64,000 nucleotides of DNA from Bog-473 sp963782415 (GTDB lineage Bacteria > Actinomycetota > Acidimicrobiia > Acidimicrobiales > RAAP-2): contig CAWAJT010000004.1 in NCBI GenBank assembly GCA_963782415.1, positions 1,012,643 to 1,076,642 of the forward strand, read 5' to 3'. The position numbers were made by a program, and so were the translations under genes. Below, one piece after another: positions 61,429 to 64,000 of this stretch. Numbering within the stretch: the first letter of the stretch is position 1; every line of letters begins with the position of its first letter. A model generated the notes under the pieces. That model made no database searches. It saw only the letters and a list, made by a program, of their open reading frames with translations, and was not told the DNA's origin.

Positions 61429-61447
61429 CGGGCGGCGGGCTGTCGCC

Positions 61448-61852
61448 CTAGGCCGTGGGTGATGTGTGCTCGGCCCCAGCGGGACAGACCGTCACGACCG
61501 ATCCCACGGGTGCAGGAGTAGGGACCGAGGTTACTTCGAGCGTCCAGTGAACCCTGGTCGGAAAAGGCGACCATTTGAGAGTCACTGATTGTCCCTGTGC
61601 GACCGTGGCCAACGGCGTCTCTGGAAAGTCTGCGGCGAAGGACTTGGCGCGCAGGGCGATGCTCGAGTCTTTTGGCGCCGTGACCACGGAACCTCGCTGG
61701 GGCAGCGAGAAGACGAGCGCTGGACGGGTGGGGCCGAGGATCGATCGAGCGCAGCCCTTGCCTACCGTCAGGACATCGGCAGAGTCGCGGACGGGTGTGA
61801 CTTCTAGAGGCCGACCGCGAACAACATGGCGTCCAACGCCGCCCCGTAGTCG
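61448..61852 (-). pseudogene. C-terminal continuation of the membrane protein at 61853
   Basis: This stretch is not an independent gene: it has no start or ribosome site, and reads on from the membrane protein. 'ARVNLAGRGLPATFEPDGNL' to 'NDYGAALDAMLFAVGL' lies in one frame (stop at 61804), and 'EVTPVRDSADVLTVGKGC' to 'VGSVVTVCPAGAEHTSPTA' (stop at 61448) in another. The upstream frame joins the first piece near 61983-61999 (+1), and the second joins near 61804-61808 (-1). Together they form an exported beta-rich tail like that of the other membrane protein (57191-59191). Confidence 0.65.
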
Positions 61853-63184
61853 TTACCCGTGCTCGACGGAGTGGGAGCTGGGGATCCGAACGCAGCCACC
61901 GCTTTCAGATACGGTCCGACCGTCACCTGAGGCATGAGGTTTCCATCGGGTTCGAATGTCGCCGGCAGACCCCGCCCAGCAAGGTTGACGCGCGCCGAGT
62001 TCGGCTGTGACTTGTGCCGAGACTGCGCCAAGGTCCTCGGAGTTCTCAAGAAGGGTCCCGGCATTCCACCAGATAGCGACCGCTGCGAACGCCACCACAC
62101 CGCACGCGACGACCACGCCCGACCTGGTGAGCCAGACTGGACTGCCCTGAGCATGGCGGCCCCGATGCGTCCTCGTGATCAAGGATGGAAGTTCCCCGAC
62201 GAGGATCAGGACGAGAGCCGCCGCCGGGTAGAGGTAGCGGCTCGCGCTGTCCTGGGACACGCCGCGGGCCAACAGAGTCAGCAGCCAGAAGACCAGCAAC
62301 CCGCTGGTCGCCATGGCGAGCCGCCCCGCCCGGCCCGGGCTGCGCACCACGGCGACAATGACCGCAACAGCGAGAGCGGCGCTCAACCCATACCCGACGG
62401 ACGATCCTCGACCGACGAGAGCACCCAACGTTGTCGCCGTATCCGAGTTGATGGACTTCAGAATGGCGATGGCCGACGTGCTGGAGGAAGAAGCCGACCT
62501 CCCTATTGTCCCGTACCAAATGAGGAAAAGCACCAGAGGAACCGCCGGAACCCACACGCGCTTCCAGCTCCGCCGCCGCCATGCCATCTCGACGAAGACG
62601 CCCGCAACAAAAGGGAGGCCGACGCCCGAGCATGCAACGCCGGCCACGAGACACACGCTGGCGCCGATGTCAGATCGCCTGGTATCGCGATCGATGAGGA
62701 CCAGCGCCCCGAGGCCGGCGGCAACGCTGCCGAGAAAACCGATCTGGAACGGCCACAGCAGGTCCTGCCATGCCGGGCCCAGCAACATCAGGGCCGCGGA
62801 GGCCGCGCCGGCCACGAGCGGGTGCACCTTCTTGCGGAGGAGGAGGAAGAGCAGCCAGCCGCAACCGACATCGAGCAGGACGAGAACCACCTGATAGGGC
62901 CAGTAGTGACGTAGGCCTGCCGTGTGCAGCAACGCCTCGTAAATGGAGAGCGGGATCATCGACGGATGTCCGTTGTGCGGCCGCAGGACGTTGTGCCAAT
63001 AGCCGGTCGTTGCGGCTTCTTCGACGAAATTCCATTCGTCGAAGAAGAAGGTGAGGTGTCGACCGAGTACGAGCAGCCAGGCGGTGGCCGTTATGCCAGC
63101 GGCGCCGAAGACGGCAAACCCGAGCCAATCGTCGAGCCGCCACGAGGGGCGGTCGTGTCCTTCTCCCTGGGTTTCGTCCGTCAC
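61853..63184 (-). CDS. GT-C-like integral membrane protein
   Basis: GTG 63184; 443 residues in the open frame, with about ten hydrophobic segments ('GFAVFGAAGITATAWLLVLG', 'YWPYQVVLVLLDVGCGWLLF', 'VPAVPLVLFLIWYG', 'LLVFWLLTLLARGV'). The first exported loop has 'LTFFFDEWNFVEEA', the acidic pair placed as in 'YYFQDDFIFVRQA' of the protein at 57191, so the two are diverged paralogues or share a fold. The last ~45 residues of this frame are likely out of frame; the real C-terminus continues to 61448. A lipid-linked-sugar transferase or flippase-like role in the glycan locus is inferred. Confidence 0.72.
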   Translation of the reverse strand: MTDETQGEGHDRPSWRLDDWLGFAVFGAAGITATAWLLVLGRHLTFFFDEWNFVEEAATTGYWHNVLRPHNGHPSMIPLSIYEALLHTAGLRHYWPYQVVLVLLDVGCGWLLFLLLRKKVHPLVAGAASAALMLLGPAWQDLLWPFQIGFLGSVAAGLGALVLIDRDTRRSDIGASVCLVAGVACSGVGLPFVAGVFVEMAWRRRSWKRVWVPAVPLVLFLIWYGTIGRSASSSSTSAIAILKSINSDTATTLGALVGRGSSVGYGLSAALAVAVIVAVVRSPGRAGRLAMATSGLLVFWLLTLLARGVSQDSASRYLYPAAALVLILVGELPSLITRTHRGRHAQGSPVWLTRSGVVVACGVVAFAAVAIWWNAGTLLENSEDLGAVSAQVTAELGARQPCWAGSAGDIRTRWKPHASGDGRTVSESGGCVRIPSSHSVEHG

Positions 63185-63195
63185 GCCGGACTGTT

Positions 63196-64000
63196 CTACG
63201 CGTGGCGCCCGAGGATCAGCTTTACCTGTCCGTTGGGGCCGGCTGAACGGCAGTGGTCGAGCACACCATCAGCAGTGCACGTGCCGGTGCCCCCGTCGTC
63301 GTTGACAGCAATGTGGAACCCCATCTGCTTGTACCGATCGAGTACCTCGAGCGGATCGAGACCGCGATCCTCAATCGCCTGTGGCCAGAAATCCACGACG
63401 AGCACGATGGCGGGCGACTCGCGGATGATCCGTTCCATGCCCAATACGACTTCCGGCTCGAACCCTTGCACGGTGATCTTCGCAACGTCGAAGGTGCGGC
63501 CCGGCATGAGCTCGTCCCCGGTCACGACCGGAACAACGATGTCGTAGCGCTCGTCGGCCGTCTTGACGCCAAGGCGCGAGTCGCCGGATTCATCTCGGGC
63601 GATCCCAAGGGAAGCAGGCGCCGGCGCTCGCCGAGGGCGACATTGTGCGTTCCGGCATTCACGTCGTTCGCCCAGAGATTTGCTTCCAAGAGTTGGTGCA
63701 GGACCGGATGGGGCTCGACGGCGTCGATCTGAATATCGAGTGCGAGGCGGTGGACGAAGAGGCTGAAATAGCCGACGTTCGCTCCCACGTCGAGGAATCT
63801 CGCGCCGGGGCGGAGCAACCTTCTCAGGAGAGCGCCGGTCGACTGATCCCAGGTCTCCCTCCGGATGAGATACGGGCGCATGACCTCGTCGCGTGTCAGC
63901 ATCCAGAGCGGGCCCATGTCGGTCTCGACGAGCTCGTACGGGCCGTTCCCTTCGATTGCCGGAGGGATGGTCTGGCTTGTGCGCCCGGTGATGGAACTCG
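63196..64000 (-). pseudogene. FkbM-family methyltransferase, partial, one frameshift
   Basis: The gene enters from the right edge on the minus strand, so its 5' end is missing. 'GARFLDVGANVGYFSLFVHR' (SAM motif), 'AVEPHPVLHQLLEANLWAND' and 'LPLGSPEMNP' are in one frame; 'DSRLGVKTADERYDIVVPVV', 'DVAKITVQGFEPEVVLGMER' and 'PAIVLVVDFWPQAIEDRGLD' follow in the next, with a missing base near 63584-63588. The order is that of FkbM O-methyltransferases, where the D-x-K-I-D-x-E/Q-G motif (here DVAKITVQG) marks the family. Eleven bases separate it from the membrane-protein start. It presumably methylates a sugar of the polysaccharide. Confidence 0.8.

Noticed and set aside
1..64000. tRNA, rRNA, CRISPR arrays, insertion sequences
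   Set aside because: I looked for T-loop-like GTTCGAATC motifs, spaced direct repeats and transposase motifs. The few GGTTCGAA-like strings (for example near 61950) are inside coding sequence. No array, transposase or rRNA segment was seen.

Overview
The window is GC-rich DNA (about two thirds G+C by eye) with tightly packed genes, many GTG/TTG starts and 4-base ATGA/GTGA overlaps. The gene set points to a free-living, aerobic, heterotrophic actinobacterium: SufU-type Fe-S assembly, homodimeric pyruvate dehydrogenase E1 (AceE), a cell-wall LCP protein, a ClpC-like double N-domain protein, acyl-CoA dehydrogenases and cobalamin-dependent MetH and mutase. An Acidimicrobiia-like lineage is my guess; nothing in the window proves it.

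Layout. 0-5 kb: the tail of one SufC-like ATPase, an LCP ligase, and a sufC-sufS-sufU operon on the minus strand with an IscR type-1-like operator just upstream of sufC. 5-10 kb: acyl-CoA dehydrogenase, hydrolase, thiE, a HhH-GPD protein, an Rrf2 regulator and small proteins. 10-18 kb: a lipoate and pyruvate block (aceE, rnhA, lpdA, a lipoyl E2, and one gene encoding LipB fused to LipA). 18-21 kb: a disturbed stretch with a broken PaaI-type thioesterase, a lipase whose signal peptide is out of frame, and a DyP-peroxidase tail relic. 21-28 kb: acyl-CoA dehydrogenase, ClpN-Zn protein, VOC proteins, a secreted GH26-like hydrolase and a frameshifted PAP2 protein. 28-41 kb: metH divergent from a cobalamin adenosyltransferase, a rhodanese-ThiF fusion, ctaG, and a B12-dependent acyl-CoA mutase large subunit. 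41-46 kb: GNAT, TPR, M20 amidohydrolase, a biotin-dependent acyl-CoA carboxylase alpha chain and, divergent from it, birA. 46.8-64 kb: a surface-polysaccharide locus (rmlB, rmlD, two nucleotide-sugar dehydrogenases, two epimerases, three GT2 glycosyltransferases, two large GT-C-like membrane proteins, three methyltransferases, and a membrane-anchored tandem aspartyl protease).

How the genes fit together. The Suf proteins supply Fe-S clusters that lipoyl synthase needs; LipB-LipA then lipoylates the neighbouring E2, which LpdA re-oxidises. The carboxylase, BirA, adenosyltransferase and mutase fit a propionyl-CoA to succinyl-CoA route, consistent with acyl-CoA catabolism. The last 17 kb make and export a deoxysugar/uronate-containing surface glycan; the LCP protein is the type that attaches such glycans to the wall.

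Caution. At least ten genes, concentrated at 51.7-63.6 kb, become single intact reading frames if one or a few single bases are removed or added. I read most of these as indel errors in the sequence rather than real pseudogenes, but this cannot be decided from the sequence alone. Entries typed 'pseudogene' below should be read with that in mind.
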